Under the pieces are notes generated by a model. It was not told the DNA's origin and made no database searches. It was given only the letters and a program-made list of their open reading frames with translations. A stretch of 28,764 bases of DNA from Ophiothrix spiculata (lineage: Eukaryota > Echinodermata > Ophiuroidea > Amphilepidida > Ophiotrichidae). Where the stretch lies: assembly GCA_000969725.1 (NCBI GenBank), contig JXSR01S072458.1; one strand, written 5' to 3'. Made by a program: the position numbers and the translations under genes. Below are positions 1 to 10,263 of this stretch, piece by piece (positions within the stretch are counted from its first letter, which is position 1; each line of letters opens with the position of its first letter).

Positions 1-1
1 A

Positions 2-619
2 AACAAGACTATTTATAATATACTTAACAAAACGGTATTAAATGCCACATGCATACAATATTGGTACAGGCACGGAATAACTACTGATAACTGGTGTGAT
101 ATCTTTAGATTCAAGCTACGGAATAGAATAAACAACAAAATAGGACAATTTCAAATTTATGTTTTGTATAACTTAATTTCTTGTAACAGGAATTTGCATA
201 TATGGAAACTTATTAATTCCAGCAGCTGTAATTTCTGCACCCAAATAGACGATCTCACTCACTTTTTTATAACATGCAAATATAACAAGCAATTTTGGTC
301 TAATTTTTCATATTTTATTATTCATGCTACAAAACATAATCAATTTAAAATATCACCTGACAAAATTATTCTTGGATGGAATATCAAACAAAAACCGTAT
401 GTGTTTGCAAATGTTATGATTGAACTAGCAGCCTTTGCTGTTTATAAATCAAAGATTATATATAATGAGACTAAAAAAATATCTCCAATTACTTTGTTAT
501 TTATGCAGGAAATCAAAAATTTGTATGACATTGCCACTAAGTCTACAAACAAAATAAGAGCACAAATTCAGACAAAGGAATTGCAAGATTGCATGTTATA
601 TTGGAATGTAGAATTTTAA
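2..619 (+). CDS. C-terminal part of a LINE ORF2 (post-RT zinc-knuckle region), 5' end outside window
   Basis: One frame is open from base 2 to the stop at 617-619, giving 205 residues with no start inside the window. It is the tail of a longer reverse-transcriptase ORF entering from the left. Residues about 35-75 have the W..IF..RL.N....FQ.Y.LY layout seen after the RT domain. A C-x2-C-x7-H-x4-C motif follows (C76, C79, H87, C92 in this numbering), then FW at 98-99. This matches the zf-RVT-type domain that ends ORF2 of L1/Tx1-like and related non-LTR retrotransposons, where it is thought to help bind the element RNA. No frameshift or stop is seen, so this stretch is either fairly young or under recent constraint. 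The RT and endonuclease domains lie outside the window, so clade assignment is tentative. Confidence 0.75.
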   Translation, partial: NKTIYNILNKTVLNATCIQYWYRHGITTDNWCDIFRFKLRNRINNKIGQFQIYVLYNLISCNRNLHIWKLINSSSCNFCTQIDDLTHFFITCKYNKQFWSNFSYFIIHATKHNQFKISPDKIILGWNIKQKPYVFANVMIELAAFAVYKSKIIYNETKKISPITLLFMQEIKNLYDIATKSTNKIRAQIQTKELQDCMLYWNVEF

Positions 620-834
620 GAAAAAATACTTATAGTACTTTAAAAAAGAAGGAGACATGTCAAAATATATATTGTTTTAAAGAAAATGTGAGAAAATAAT
701 AAGAACTAAGAATAAAGGCAATAGCTAAACCTCTTTGAGGTTGAAAGAGACAAAAATAAACATCATATATTTATTATGACAAGCAAATATAGTATTTAAG
801 GGATTGAAATATAATATTGGATATTTTCATTGTA
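620..834 (+). mobile_element. Probable 3' UTR of the LINE
   Basis: A+T-rich non-coding sequence follows the ORF2 stop directly. A 10-bp hairpin-like word pair (acctctttga/ggttgaaaga, about 728-748) and A-rich runs are present, but no poly(A) or microsatellite tail marks the exact end. The right limit is set by the first similarity to the P repeat at about 835 and is approximate. Confidence 0.4.
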
Positions 835-2658
835 GCTTCCCCTCATTCTAACTTTTGATTACCTACTTTGAACTTCCTGAATCAAAACTGGGGTATTACA
901 GGTCGTTTTATGTCGAGGGATTTCCTCCTCTTCTTTTATTTCTCCTGCCTCCTACTCGTCTATCTCAGTCCTAATTGATCATGCTCATGGGTTTCAAATT
1001 ATTATTTTACTATCATTTGCAACATCGTTTGTAAAGGTAATTTTCAAATGGCCAATCACTCAATGCAACAATAAGAATAAATGTTTCTTAGCTGGTGAGC
1101 ACCCTGCCTATCTGAATCGCCTGCTCATGCATGCTAACTTAACGAGAAGTCGGCTTCAAAATAATCATTTATTTATTGCTTTAACTATTAGAGTAATCCC
1201 TTGCATGTCATGAACGTGACCATCTAATGCTGCAGATTCCCTAAGGTGATCATACTGCCTATTAACCGGCCTTTAAATACCGTTTTCAACTCCATGAATA
1301 CTTAGCTTTGTGAGCACGATTTGACATTCAAGTGTCACGTAATTTCGATACTGTCATGCACGTGTCGAATATGTTATGGATCGCAATATACGTTACATAC
1401 GTTGATTGATTTAAAGATGTGACAAATTGACTCGAGCTACCTTTCATGACGTGATCATTTTAAGTCGAGGACCGAGATAACGCAATATATGAGACTGTAC
1501 ATCATAACTCTAAAGTCAGTCTCTGGTCATTTCTACTTTTTTACATTTGCAATGAATTAGAAATCAAAATGACACCTATACTTCATTCGACATCCCAAGT
1601 GAAGGTTGTCATGGAGCGAAACGAAAGATGAAACAAAGAAAATTCTTTCAAACATCAAGAAGCTATGTATTTCAATGAATATATTTTAGCCAACCTTTTT
1701 AAAAATAAAACTTCGCGTGTGTTTTAAAGAAAGTATAAATATTATAGATCGGAAAAAATGTTTGTTGTTGGTTGCTCTTAAAATTGGACATGAAATTAAA
1801 AAAAACACCGATGCATGCCATTTGCATTATTAAGTTGAGAAAACAAAACAACAATAATGAAATTGGGCAATAAAATGGTTCCAGTGAAATATAACAGTTT
1901 CACTGTAAAATTTCACTACCATTGATTTTGAAATTAAAGATAAATAATTACAATATTTAAAAAGTAGTTTGTATACTCAGTTTTTATGATGATATTGATA
2001 ACCATAAAAAGTGAAATTAAATTAATTTCCATCGGTTGTATTGGCACTCTCTAAATAAACCATTAAAGTGCAGTCTGACTCTGGTTTTGAATCACCTCAA
2101 AAGAAGCCAATATCACGCAAGGATTCCTTCCTGGCCCTCGCATCAAGAATTCTTGGTTAATGTATAAGCACGGCTTAGTGTTAGATGAGGGTGTGTTACT
2201 GTAAGACGAGATTGCTCAAGGCGAAAAGGGTGTCATTTATTCATGATGATTTAAGAAACTTGCAATGATATGAATAATTGATTATGCAGTCAGTATCAAT
2301 TTTCCTGCACTGGTCTTGTAATGTATGCGGGATAAAGTTTCAAGATAATGAGGAAAATAAATGTAGCTCGTTATTATTAGGCAAATATATAGGAAATGCT
2401 TAGGGTAAATGTCTTAGAGGAAATCGTTGCATGTACTTTTTCTACTCTTGACAAGTTTAAAACACTTTGTTTTCCATTACTGTACTTCAGTCTAGCAAAT
2501 TGGAAGCATTTATCATTGTTGTCACTGTTCTCGGACTACCAATCGGACTATCACAACACATTCAGTTTCATGATACCTGATCATGATTAAACTCTTCAAA
2601 ATTATGATGCACAATAGCGGAAATAATTTTTGAAATGTGTCCTATATTGTGTATCATT
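835..2658 (+). repeat. P repeat, copy A (partial)
   Basis: First of three diverged direct copies of a non-coding unit. Its left part (about 895-1545) aligns with 6146-6930 (copy B) and about 10960-11540 (copy C); all share words such as ctgaatcgcc, ctcatgcatg and the 62-bp core at 1230-1291. Its right part (2080-2658) aligns with about 11600-12695 of copy C, for example tcaagataatgag and cctatattgtgt, and has no match in copy B. The copy starts inside the unit and stops at 2658, where retroelement sequence begins. Between the two aligned parts (about 1545-2080) lies A+T-rich DNA in which I see no gene. The short ORF at 2396-2590 falls in the repeat and is not treated as a gene. Confidence 0.75.
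1230..1291. other. 62-bp conserved core of P, copy A
   Basis: Runs from CTGCAGATTC to GTTTTCAACT and is identical to 6611-6672 in copy B and one base different from 11235-11296 in copy C. Sequence on both sides is clearly more diverged. It contains TGATCA and CCTTTAAATACC, the latter loosely TATA-like. Function unknown. Confidence 0.75.
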
Positions 2659-2664
2659 ATTATA

Positions 2665-2735
2665 TTCTAGTGGTAACGAAATAAATGTAAAGCGCTTTGA
2701 TACGGGGACGTGATCTTCGTAAAAGCGCTATATAA
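2665..2735 (+). mobile_element. 3' tail of an L2/CR1-type LINE or a SINE sharing that tail
   Basis: Contains aaagcgctttga (about 2690) followed after about 20 bases by aaaagcgctatataa (ending at 2735). This paired GCGCT signature is the common 3'-terminal hairpin of L2-like LINEs and their partner SINEs in fishes and marine invertebrates. No coding sequence is attached on the plus strand, so it is a severely 5'-truncated copy or a SINE remnant. It begins just after P copy A breaks off at 2658. Confidence 0.55.
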
Positions 2736-2755
2736 GTCAAGTCAAGTCAAGTCAA
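2736..2755. repeat. (GTCAA)4 microsatellite
   Basis: Four perfect GTCAA units. Short pentamer arrays are typical 3' tails of CR1/L2-type elements. This one sits exactly between the plus-strand tail ending at 2735 and the 3' end of the minus-strand LINE starting at 2756, so either element could own it. Confidence 0.85.
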
Positions 2756-3402
2756 AATTTATTCCAATATCAATTACATGTACAGACAATCAGAACATTT
2801 TTAAAATACAATAAAAATAACAAAATCATGATATTGAGGACACAATTGAAAGGCCAAAAAGACCTGAGTTAATTATGCCCTTCTTACTTAAGGTTACAAC
2901 AACGACAACAACAAACCAATTGCAAGAAATACAAACGAAACGATCAAACAAACCACACAAGATATGCCCCAAAGAAAGCTACTCATATTTGCTCAGTAAT
3001 TCTGATTTCATTCGATTTAAGTTTGATATTATTTGAATGTTTGATATTTATGTCCAAAGAGTTCCAAAAGGTTGGCCCACAATTCCTAATAGCGCAACTT
3101 GAAATCTTTTTCTTTGACAAGTTAATACTATAATCCTGGGCATTTCTAGTTAAATATCTGTGTGTTTGATCATGCTTTGTAAAGTACGTTAAAAAGATAC
3201 GTGGAAGTAGGTTTGTGTGGTGTTTGTACATAAAAATACCAAGATTTAGTTTATACGTATCATATACATTGAGCACATTATGTTTAGAAAATAGAGTACC
3301 ACTGTATAGTGGCTTTTTGTAAAAGTCCTGATAGCCCATTAAGACCCTGCATTTATTTTTTTTATATGTACCCTGGATTTTGAACGCCTTAAAAACAAAG
3401 TT
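2756..3402 (-). mobile_element. 5'-truncated CR1/L2-like LINE
   Basis: Minus-strand element made of a coding end (2983-3402) and a 3' UTR (2756-2982). Read on the minus strand, the UTR includes a ggtctttttggcc stretch and ends ggaataaa, close to the (TTGAC)n tail. Such a UTR, AATAAA end and pentamer tail are typical of CR1-like LINEs. The 5' limit is set by an in-frame stop at 3403-3405 and by loss of recognisable coding; it may be the truncation point. Confidence 0.7.
2983..3402 (-). pseudogene. C-terminal fragment of CR1/L2-like LINE reverse transcriptase ORF
   Basis: The minus-strand frame is open from 3402 down to a stop ending at 2983, about 139 codons. Residue order follows the RT 'thumb' and C-terminal region of CR1/L2/jockey-type LINEs: KIQ near the start, a PLY...NVYDTYKLNLG stretch, FMYK, LLPRIF, then H.YLTRNAQDY and a GPTFWNSLDINIKHS segment close to the end. 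The catalytic palm motifs, including the YxDD box, are missing because the copy is 5'-truncated. An ATG at 3339 is present but internal to the family alignment, so it is not a real start. The fragment cannot encode an active enzyme. Clade assignment beyond CR1/L2-like is not possible by eye. Confidence 0.75.
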
Positions 3403-3684
3403 CTAAATATTATTTATCTTTAAAACTGTACACAGTGATACACCAACTCAATTAAATTCATATGAAACAAAAAAATTAAAAATCTGTCATTCCGTTTCAA
3501 AATGGCGGCCACATATCTAATTTGTGTCAAATTTTCCCCCAAAAAAACTGTTTTCCCAAAGGTATTTTTCAATGAAATTTGGCTCATAATAGCAGATTTA
3601 AAATACATTACATTCCCCCCCTCTGGTTACGCCACTGGGATAGACTGGGAAAGATTTTCGTTGTTGAAAGGTATTCAAACATGC
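3403..3684. other. Unassigned stretch between LINE fragment and foldback
   Basis: No gene is seen. It contains a run of Cs and As near 3535-3547, an aaaatggcggcc word at 3500-3511, and ggttacgccactgg at about 3625. That last word has a near match (gttacgccactg) in copy C near 10842 and is common in invertebrate repeats. The short overlapping ORFs at 3420-3608 and 3502-3779 have no recognisable domain. Confidence 0.4.
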
Positions 3685-3687
3685 TAC

Positions 3688-3802
3688 AGAGTTGTTCATC
3701 GCTAATCAACAACTCTGCATCCGATGCGTCGGCGTATTTTTATCACACTCGGGTGGCTAAAGCCACCCTCGCGCGATAAAAAAATACGCAGACGCATGGA
3801 TG
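3688..3802. repeat. Foldback hairpin repeat
   Basis: Two nested inverted repeats. A perfect 9-bp pair, AGAGTTGTT (3688-3696) and AACAACTCT (3708-3716), is followed at once by a long imperfect palindrome with arms 3718-3758 and 3761-3802. The tip GGGTGGCT/AGCCACCC and the outer CATCC/GGATG match exactly, with a few mismatches between. The arms are richer in G+C (gcgcga, gacgca) than the neighbourhood. It is likely a small foldback or MITE fragment; no target duplication is clear. Confidence 0.7.
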
Positions 3803-3882
3803 CATCGTTGTAATGGAAAACTTACAATTTTTCAAATTGTCAACAGTAGAAAAGTACATGCGCAATGATTTCCCCTCAGTAT

Positions 3883-3998
3883 TTTCCTATTTGCATTAAT
3901 AACGAGTTACATTTATTTTGGTCATTATCTTGATGATTTTGAATTGCCAAATTTAAAACTATATCCCGCATACATTACAAGACCATTGCAGGCAAAAT
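3883..3998 (-). repeat. Inverted fragment of the P repeat
   Basis: The reverse complement matches P copy A at about 2284-2398: shared words, read on this strand, are ataacgag.tacatttatttt, tcattatcttga and tatcccgcatacattacaag. It also has a tgattttgaattgcc segment that copy A lacks but copy C has at about 11966-11980 in the opposite orientation. So it is a separate, older piece of P and not a recent inverted copy of A. Confidence 0.75.
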
Positions 3999-4000
3999 GA

Positions 4001-4139
4001 AACTCTTCAAAATCATGATACACAATAGCGGAAATAATTCTAAAAATGAGTCCTATATTGTGTATCATTGGTTAATGGTTAATGTAAAAAAATTGAAGAA
4101 GAAATAAGACAAGATTGTATCTTTAAAACAATTATAAAA
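4001..4139 (+). repeat. Direct fragment of P (end of the copy-A block resumed)
   Basis: Repeats the 2587-2656 segment in direct orientation (aaactcttcaaaat, acacaatagcggaaataat, cctatattgtgtatcatt). It then continues into sequence loosely like copy C after 12695 (about 12720-12785). With the inverted scrap to its left it marks a complex rearrangement at the copy A/B boundary. Confidence 0.65.
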
Positions 4140-5069
4140 CAAGTTATAGATGGTGATGGGCTTTCACTGGCTATTCTAACATGAAAGACTACAAATTGGA
4201 TCTAATTTTCCGCCTGTTATTGGTTACATCATTCCTCGTAATTGGATCTTAATTATTTAGGTACCCCATTAAGAGTTACATTACACAACACCATTTATAA
4301 CATTTAAGTAATTGAAAGCAGTTCAAAGGTTTTTTTTTACTACAGAGCTATCTTTATAATTGTGACGGAACATTGAAAGATGCATATTTGGTCCAAAAGT
4401 CAAAATTGAGTTATTTGCATCGGTGAAGAACCTCGTTTTCCCTCTTTAATATGATGTAACATTTGTGTTGATCCGAAGTTTGGTTTAAACAAAGATAAAT
4501 ATAACAACCAAGATCAGACTATTACAATCACAACTTCAGAGTTAAATTAAGCTAAATTACGGATGTAATATTTGATGGGTAAAAATATTTGATTATTTAA
4601 CTAAACATTTTTGCAATCTGATTTAAGAGCATGGGCAATATTTAAAAATTTACAATGACCTAAAGGACGTGTTATGTGATGACCAGGGGAATTGGTGACC
4701 ATGTGTTTCAAAACATGTGTTGTCACTTTTGAAACAATTTACTCTTCGTTTTGAGTCAAATTTGTACTCTTTTAGGAAAGTTAGCACCCGAACTAAACGC
4801 AATTTTTGTTTAATTGGAACCATTGCTCATTTGTTCAAACTTTTATCAATAGTAAGAGGTATCGAAAGATATTAGTTTTATTTCCATTGCTTTGATCACG
4901 ACTAACGACTCGCAGCCATAGTACATAAAATGTATCAAAAAGCAATAATAATATTGAAAAATTGAAAAGAGTTTGTACAATAAACCTGATTGAAGGTTTT
5001 GCAAACAGAAATGTTGCTCCCTATTTTCCTAACAAGTCCATGGTTACAGGTGTACAAATTCAAAGTTTT

Positions 5070-5099
5070 TTTATCTTTCTTTTTTTTTCTTTTTTTTTG
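5070..5099. repeat. Polypyrimidine tract
   Basis: A T-rich, C-interrupted run inside P copy B. Copy C has only a short T-rich equivalent near 9240-9265, so the run expanded after the copies separated. Confidence 0.6.
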
Positions 5100-6610
5100 A
5101 AATGCATTTTTAACTTCCCTACTTCCTATAGATAGCCTTTTCAATTATTGTATTCAGTTATAACAAATTGATTACTTTTCAAAAATGTTTTTATGCTACA
5201 TATTGTGAGCAACATATGACAGCCTATTGACTGTTTGTCTCTTATATTCTGGTTTGATGATGCTTTATAATGTCTTTTTGACTAACTTATGATTTCAGCA
5301 GATGGCTATACTTTGTAATAAAAGATTTCAGACGACTTATCTAAATCAACAATTTTTAATCATTGAGATTGACATTGAAATCATATATCTCTTACGTGAG
5401 GGTTTTTTAACTGCGTAAATTTGCTGTCTTTTAAATCATTAAATAATTGCCAGAAGTTGCTGCCTGAATGGTATTGCTTGGGACTTTATAGGTCACAGAG
5501 TTATTAAAGGAGGTGCAAACAAACGTATTAAATATCATAAACTGCTTTTGCAAAGTGTATCGTGGAAAGGTCTTTTGGATTGGAGTTTTATATCATAAAG
5601 TAAACTGACAAAACAACAATCATTTACTTAACAAAAATATCTTAAGCGGTTATGACTCCAGAGATCGAACTACAAATTGAACAATTAGTCTGAAAAAAAC
5701 AGAACATTATTCTCCACCTGATTCCGTGTTACCGATTCCTCTTTGTAAAAATATTATATCCGGTTGCAACGTCTTATGGGGGAGACAAAATGGTATTAGA
5801 CTTCGGAAACCAGTCGTTACAGTTGATCAACTATAACACCTTTACCCTCACTCTATGGTCTATGCCCTATGAAACACGAGATGAACATATTGACACAATC
5901 CGCGGCGTAATCAAGCTCAAGCTCATAAAAATCGCTTTTCGGCTGGAACTACTTAGTTATTTCTCGTAATATTTATGAATTTAAGAAAAATTGTGACCTG
6001 CTTTTTCAACATGAAGCCTAAATACTTTCGTTAAGACAAAGTATTCAGGATGTTAACATATCAAAAGCATCTAATATCATGACGAAATACAGCCCTTCCC
6101 TATCTATCTTTTAACAATCTATATAAAGTTTACCTTCTTAAATCAAAAACTTGGTGTCATAGGTCGTTTTATGTCGAAGGACAACTCTTATTCGTCGTAC
6201 AACCCTTGCCCGTCCACTTCCTTTTTCTCTTCATTGATCACTATTCCTCTTCCATCACATACTCCTGTACCTCTCCTTCTATTTCTCCCCCTTCTCATCA
6301 TCCGTCTCATGATTTTCCTCTCTGTTTGTCATACCCATGGACGTGACAATTTAATCACCCACATTCCTATTCCTGAGAGCCGGTTGTAATATTCAAATTT
6401 ATGCCATCATATGGCAACATCTGACATTTGCAAACGTCCATTTCAAATGGCTAATGCGGTAACTAAAAACATTAAAACTGAGTCCTTTTTGGTGAGCATC
6501 TTGGCTGTCTGAATCGCCTACTCATGCATGATAACTTAACGAGAAGTCAGCTTCAAAATACTCATCTATTAGGGTAATCCCTTGCGTGTCATAAACGTGA
6601 AAATCTATTG

Positions 6611-6672
6611 CTGCAGATTCCCTAAGGTGATCATACTGCCTATTAACCGGCCTTTAAATACCGTTTTCAACT
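6611..6672. other. 62-bp conserved core of P, copy B
   Basis: Identical over all 62 bases to copy A 1230-1291, while adjacent sequence differs by indels and substitutions, for example a shortened segment near 6565-6575 compared with 1171-1192. Confidence 0.75.
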
Positions 6673-7730
6673 TTGTTAATGTTTCGCTTAGTGAGCATGA
6701 TTTGAGTGTCACGTAAATGCGATATTGTCATGCATGTGTCGAATATGTCAGAAATCGCAATATACTCGTATGTCATATGCGCTGATTGTTTTAAAGGTGT
6801 GGCAAATTGATTGACTCGGGTTACCTTTCATGACGCGATCACTTTCAGTCGTAAACAACGATATGTGACCGCCCATCCCAAACCAGCCGTAAATACAGCC
6901 TCTTGCCATTTTCACTTTTTAAATATTTGCAAAGACCATGCTATAAGAATGAAAATGTCATCTTAATGAACTTCACAAGATTTGCAGAAAAGTCAAGTTA
7001 TGGTCCGTCAAAGATCAGTAAGTCCTATATTTTCTGTTGATTGTCCTCATTGTTTCTCATTAATATTTACATTCAAATAATTTAAAATGCGCGGGAACGT
7101 CGATATGATTTTAAACAATGATTTTTTTCTAAAAGTTTCATTTCTTTTGTTTATTTTATAATCAATCTTATTGAAAGCAAAACTTATTACAAATAAGAAC
7201 AGTAACTCAACTGAGATTTCTCTAATATTATGAAGCAAAATAAAGATTCATTATTGTTTCAGTCGATATTCAAGCAGCAGACAAGAGAAACCTGTTTAAA
7301 TCACGAAACGCACATGTGTACCAACAATTGTCTTCATTTAGCATTTGTTAATTTCGTATGCTTTTTAACTGTTATTTGTGATCTAATTAGTGATGGGCGG
7401 TGGCCTCATTAAATGGGACAAAACGTCTTTCAAAACGTCTTTTATAGGCTATATTACTAATGAATCAGCGTTTGACTTAAAGAAGCTGTTATAATTATGT
7501 AGCTTTTCTAAAAGTTTATCTCTACCATGTGTCGAAGCGCGGCTTGCCCCGTTATCGGATATAACACGTGCGCGAACTTAAACAGTATCTCAGCTACTTT
7601 GATTTGTAAAGTGAAATTACATTTAAAGGCACAGTTAACCACTCATTGCGTTATAACTAAGCAACCGATAAATAAAATCTTGAAAGTAAACATTTCTTCA
7701 TGTGGATTTGCATGTAGAAGATAATGGTTA

Positions 7731-8079
7731 GGTCAGTTTTGCAAAAAGTGTTGGAGCAAAAATCGGACACTTTGGAAAATGTAGCCCCCGATAACTCCGT
7801 ACAATTTTGAAACACCAAAATTAATGTCATTTCTCGGTCCCTTGGAGGACCAACATTGAGATAGGGGTGCGGGATGGGATCAAAAGTTGGGGTAGGCGAG
7901 AACTGAGAATAATTAAATAGTGGGCAAAATTAATAAAACCTCTCAAAATAAGTGGAAAGTCATAAATAAAGAAACGAAATAAACAGCCTCTTACGCCAGA
8001 TCAAAGTTTGCGAATATGATAAATTCAACTATATGTAACCATGGTAACTAAATTTACATTCAAAATTATTTTAAATTAT
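7731..8079. other. Junction stretch between P copies B and C
   Basis: No gene is recognised. The sequence is less A+T-rich around 7850-7895 (gaggaccaacattgagatag, gggatgggatc). I see no clear match elsewhere in the window. It may be unit end, unit start or an inserted fragment. Confidence 0.35.
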
Positions 8080-10263
8080 ATATAGATAATGTAGGACTTA
8101 CATTGTCTATTTTAACATGAAAGATCAATTTGATTGGATCTAATTTCCCGCGTGACCAGTTTCAATACAAGCGCTTTTCCGCCTGCCATTGGTTATATCA
8201 TCACTCGTAATTGCATCTTAATTATTTAGGTATTCCATTAAGAGTTTCATCAAAGTAAACCACTTGAACATTTGAGTAATGAAAAGCATGTTTGGTTGAT
8301 TTTCTACCGAGATATTGTTCTATTCTGAATACGATGATCTTGATAATTATGAAGGTGGACAAATGATGATTGAGCTTACACATGTCTTAGGAACTTTGAT
8401 ATCATTTAACAATAGAAATGTTGTTTTGAGAGGAAAATTGATTGGAAATAAAAGCACATGATTTCATTGTGGTATTATCAAATCCTGCAAAGTCAGGGCT
8501 TTTCTTATTGGTTATTACCCAGATGGCAAAGTTAGTTGACCCAACGTTTGGCTACCTAACTTTGTTAGCTGGATAGTTAAATTTGTATCTTAATGTCTTG
8601 AATGCATAGTTGAACAAGATTTGATTTATAATAAGATATTTGAAGCTTCAACTCACTAAAAGGTCACGAATATGTTGTGGGTGACCATCGTGATAAAGTC
8701 TTGTAGAGTCAGATGAACCGATCTTTTTTTAGTGTTTAAAAATATTCAAAGCATAATAATCATAACAGTCATAATTTATGACTCATCGGTGAGAGTTTTT
8801 TTTAATGTAGTTTTCAGGAAAATGCATCAATCACTACTACCAGTCACTACTATCCTTAGTTATCTCAGACAATTTTTTTGGACTCCATTACGGTACATCA
8901 TCTGCAACTCTTAGATGATGTTGGTCACCTTCGGCATCTTGCTATCAATCGAAGCTGTGGCATCCGACTTTCCCTATGTGGAGAAGCTTGAAAAACGTAG
9001 TTTTAAAGTTTTGGTTATTTGTCCAATATCTTGAGATCGTAGCAGGAGGTATCGAAGGTATTAATGTTTTTCCATTGCTTTGATCAAGACCCACGACAAA
9101 AAATACAATAAATGAAATTATACTGTTAGAGAAAAAGAGAAAAGAGTTGTTACAATGTATTTGCATATGTGATGTTTTTTTCAAACAGACGTAGTTTCCT
9201 ATTTTTCTATCCAAGGCTATGGTTACAGGTGCACAAAATCAATGTTTTTATCTTTCAAATTTTTAGTAAAATGAAAAATATTGCAAAAAAGTCAAATGCA
9301 TTTTAAACTTCCGTTTACTTATAAATAACATATTCGATTATTGCATACAGCTTTACTAAATTTATTATTATACATCACGACCTATTCAAGAATTCTTTTA
9401 TGCTTCATATGAGAAAAATATGACAGCCTATTGACTGTTTGTCTCTTATATTCTGGTTTGATGATGCTGAATAATGTCTATTTAACTTATGATTGCAGCA
9501 GATGGCTTTAGCTTTGTGATCAAAGATTTCAGACGATTTATCTAAATCAACTATTTTTATTCATCGAGATTGACATTGAAATCACATACACCTACTACAC
9601 AAAGGTCTTTACTGCATTAATTTCCGTTTAAGATATATCTTTGAATAATTCATCCATTCCATGTATGTCAAAAGTTGCTGCTCAAATAGTGCTGTTGGGA
9701 CTTTACGGACCGCAGAGTTATCAAGAAAGGTGCGAACAACCGGATTAAATATCCTAAAATGCTTCTGCCCTGGAAAGGTCTTTTGAGCCAACGTAAATAA
9801 AATGACAAAATAACAATCATTTAAAGTAAAACAGAACAACGTAAATATTTTAAAGACGCAGTTATGACTCGAATGACAAATTGAACAATTATCCTGAAAC
9901 AACAGAACATTTTTGTCCACCTGTACCCGCGCTACTGATATTCCTTAAGTAGAAACATTATATCCGATCACATTGCCTTATGGGGGAAACGATATTGTAT
10001 TAGACTTCGGGGACCAGTCGTTACAGTTGATCAACTAACACCTTTACCCTAACTCTATGTAACACGAGCTGAACAGGTTGACACAATCCCCGTCGTAATT
10101 AAAACTTACACTTAATCATTTTGTTTTACTAGAGTTCAAGCTCATGAAATTCATAACGTTGTTTTCTGTATATGAATACAAATTAGGTTTCGGCTGCAGA
10201 GGAGCTATTCGGTTATTTCTCGTAACTTTTTGAATTTTAGATAAATAATGACCCGTTTTATTG

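Larger units (their letters stand above)
4140..7730 (+). repeat. P repeat, copy B (internal deletion)
   Basis: Aligns with copy C in three blocks: 4150-6000 with 8085-10260, 6146-6930 with about 10700-11540, and 7030-7700 with 13480-14110. Diagnostic shared words include gacagcctattgactgtttg (5218 and 9421), cttatgggg, ccagtcgttacagttgatca (about 5810 and 10014), the core at 6611-6672 and aatgcgcgggaacgtcgata (about 7086 and 13514). The part of C between about 11600 and 13480 is missing here, with the join near 6960-7050. No ORF is kept between copies, so it is treated as non-coding. Small ORFs at 4935-5144, 6171-6389, 7047-7238, 7230-7412 and 7527-7724 are chance frames in the repeat. Confidence 0.8.

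Noticed and set aside
6171-6389. Plus-strand ORF of 72 codons, proline- and leucine-rich
   Set aside because: Low-complexity pyrimidine-rich sequence in P copy B; copies A and C do not keep the frame.
9609-9920. Minus-strand ORF of 103 codons in P copy C
   Set aside because: It starts at GTG, has no recognised domain, and the matching place in copy B has a one-base length change and an in-frame stop within about 11 codons.
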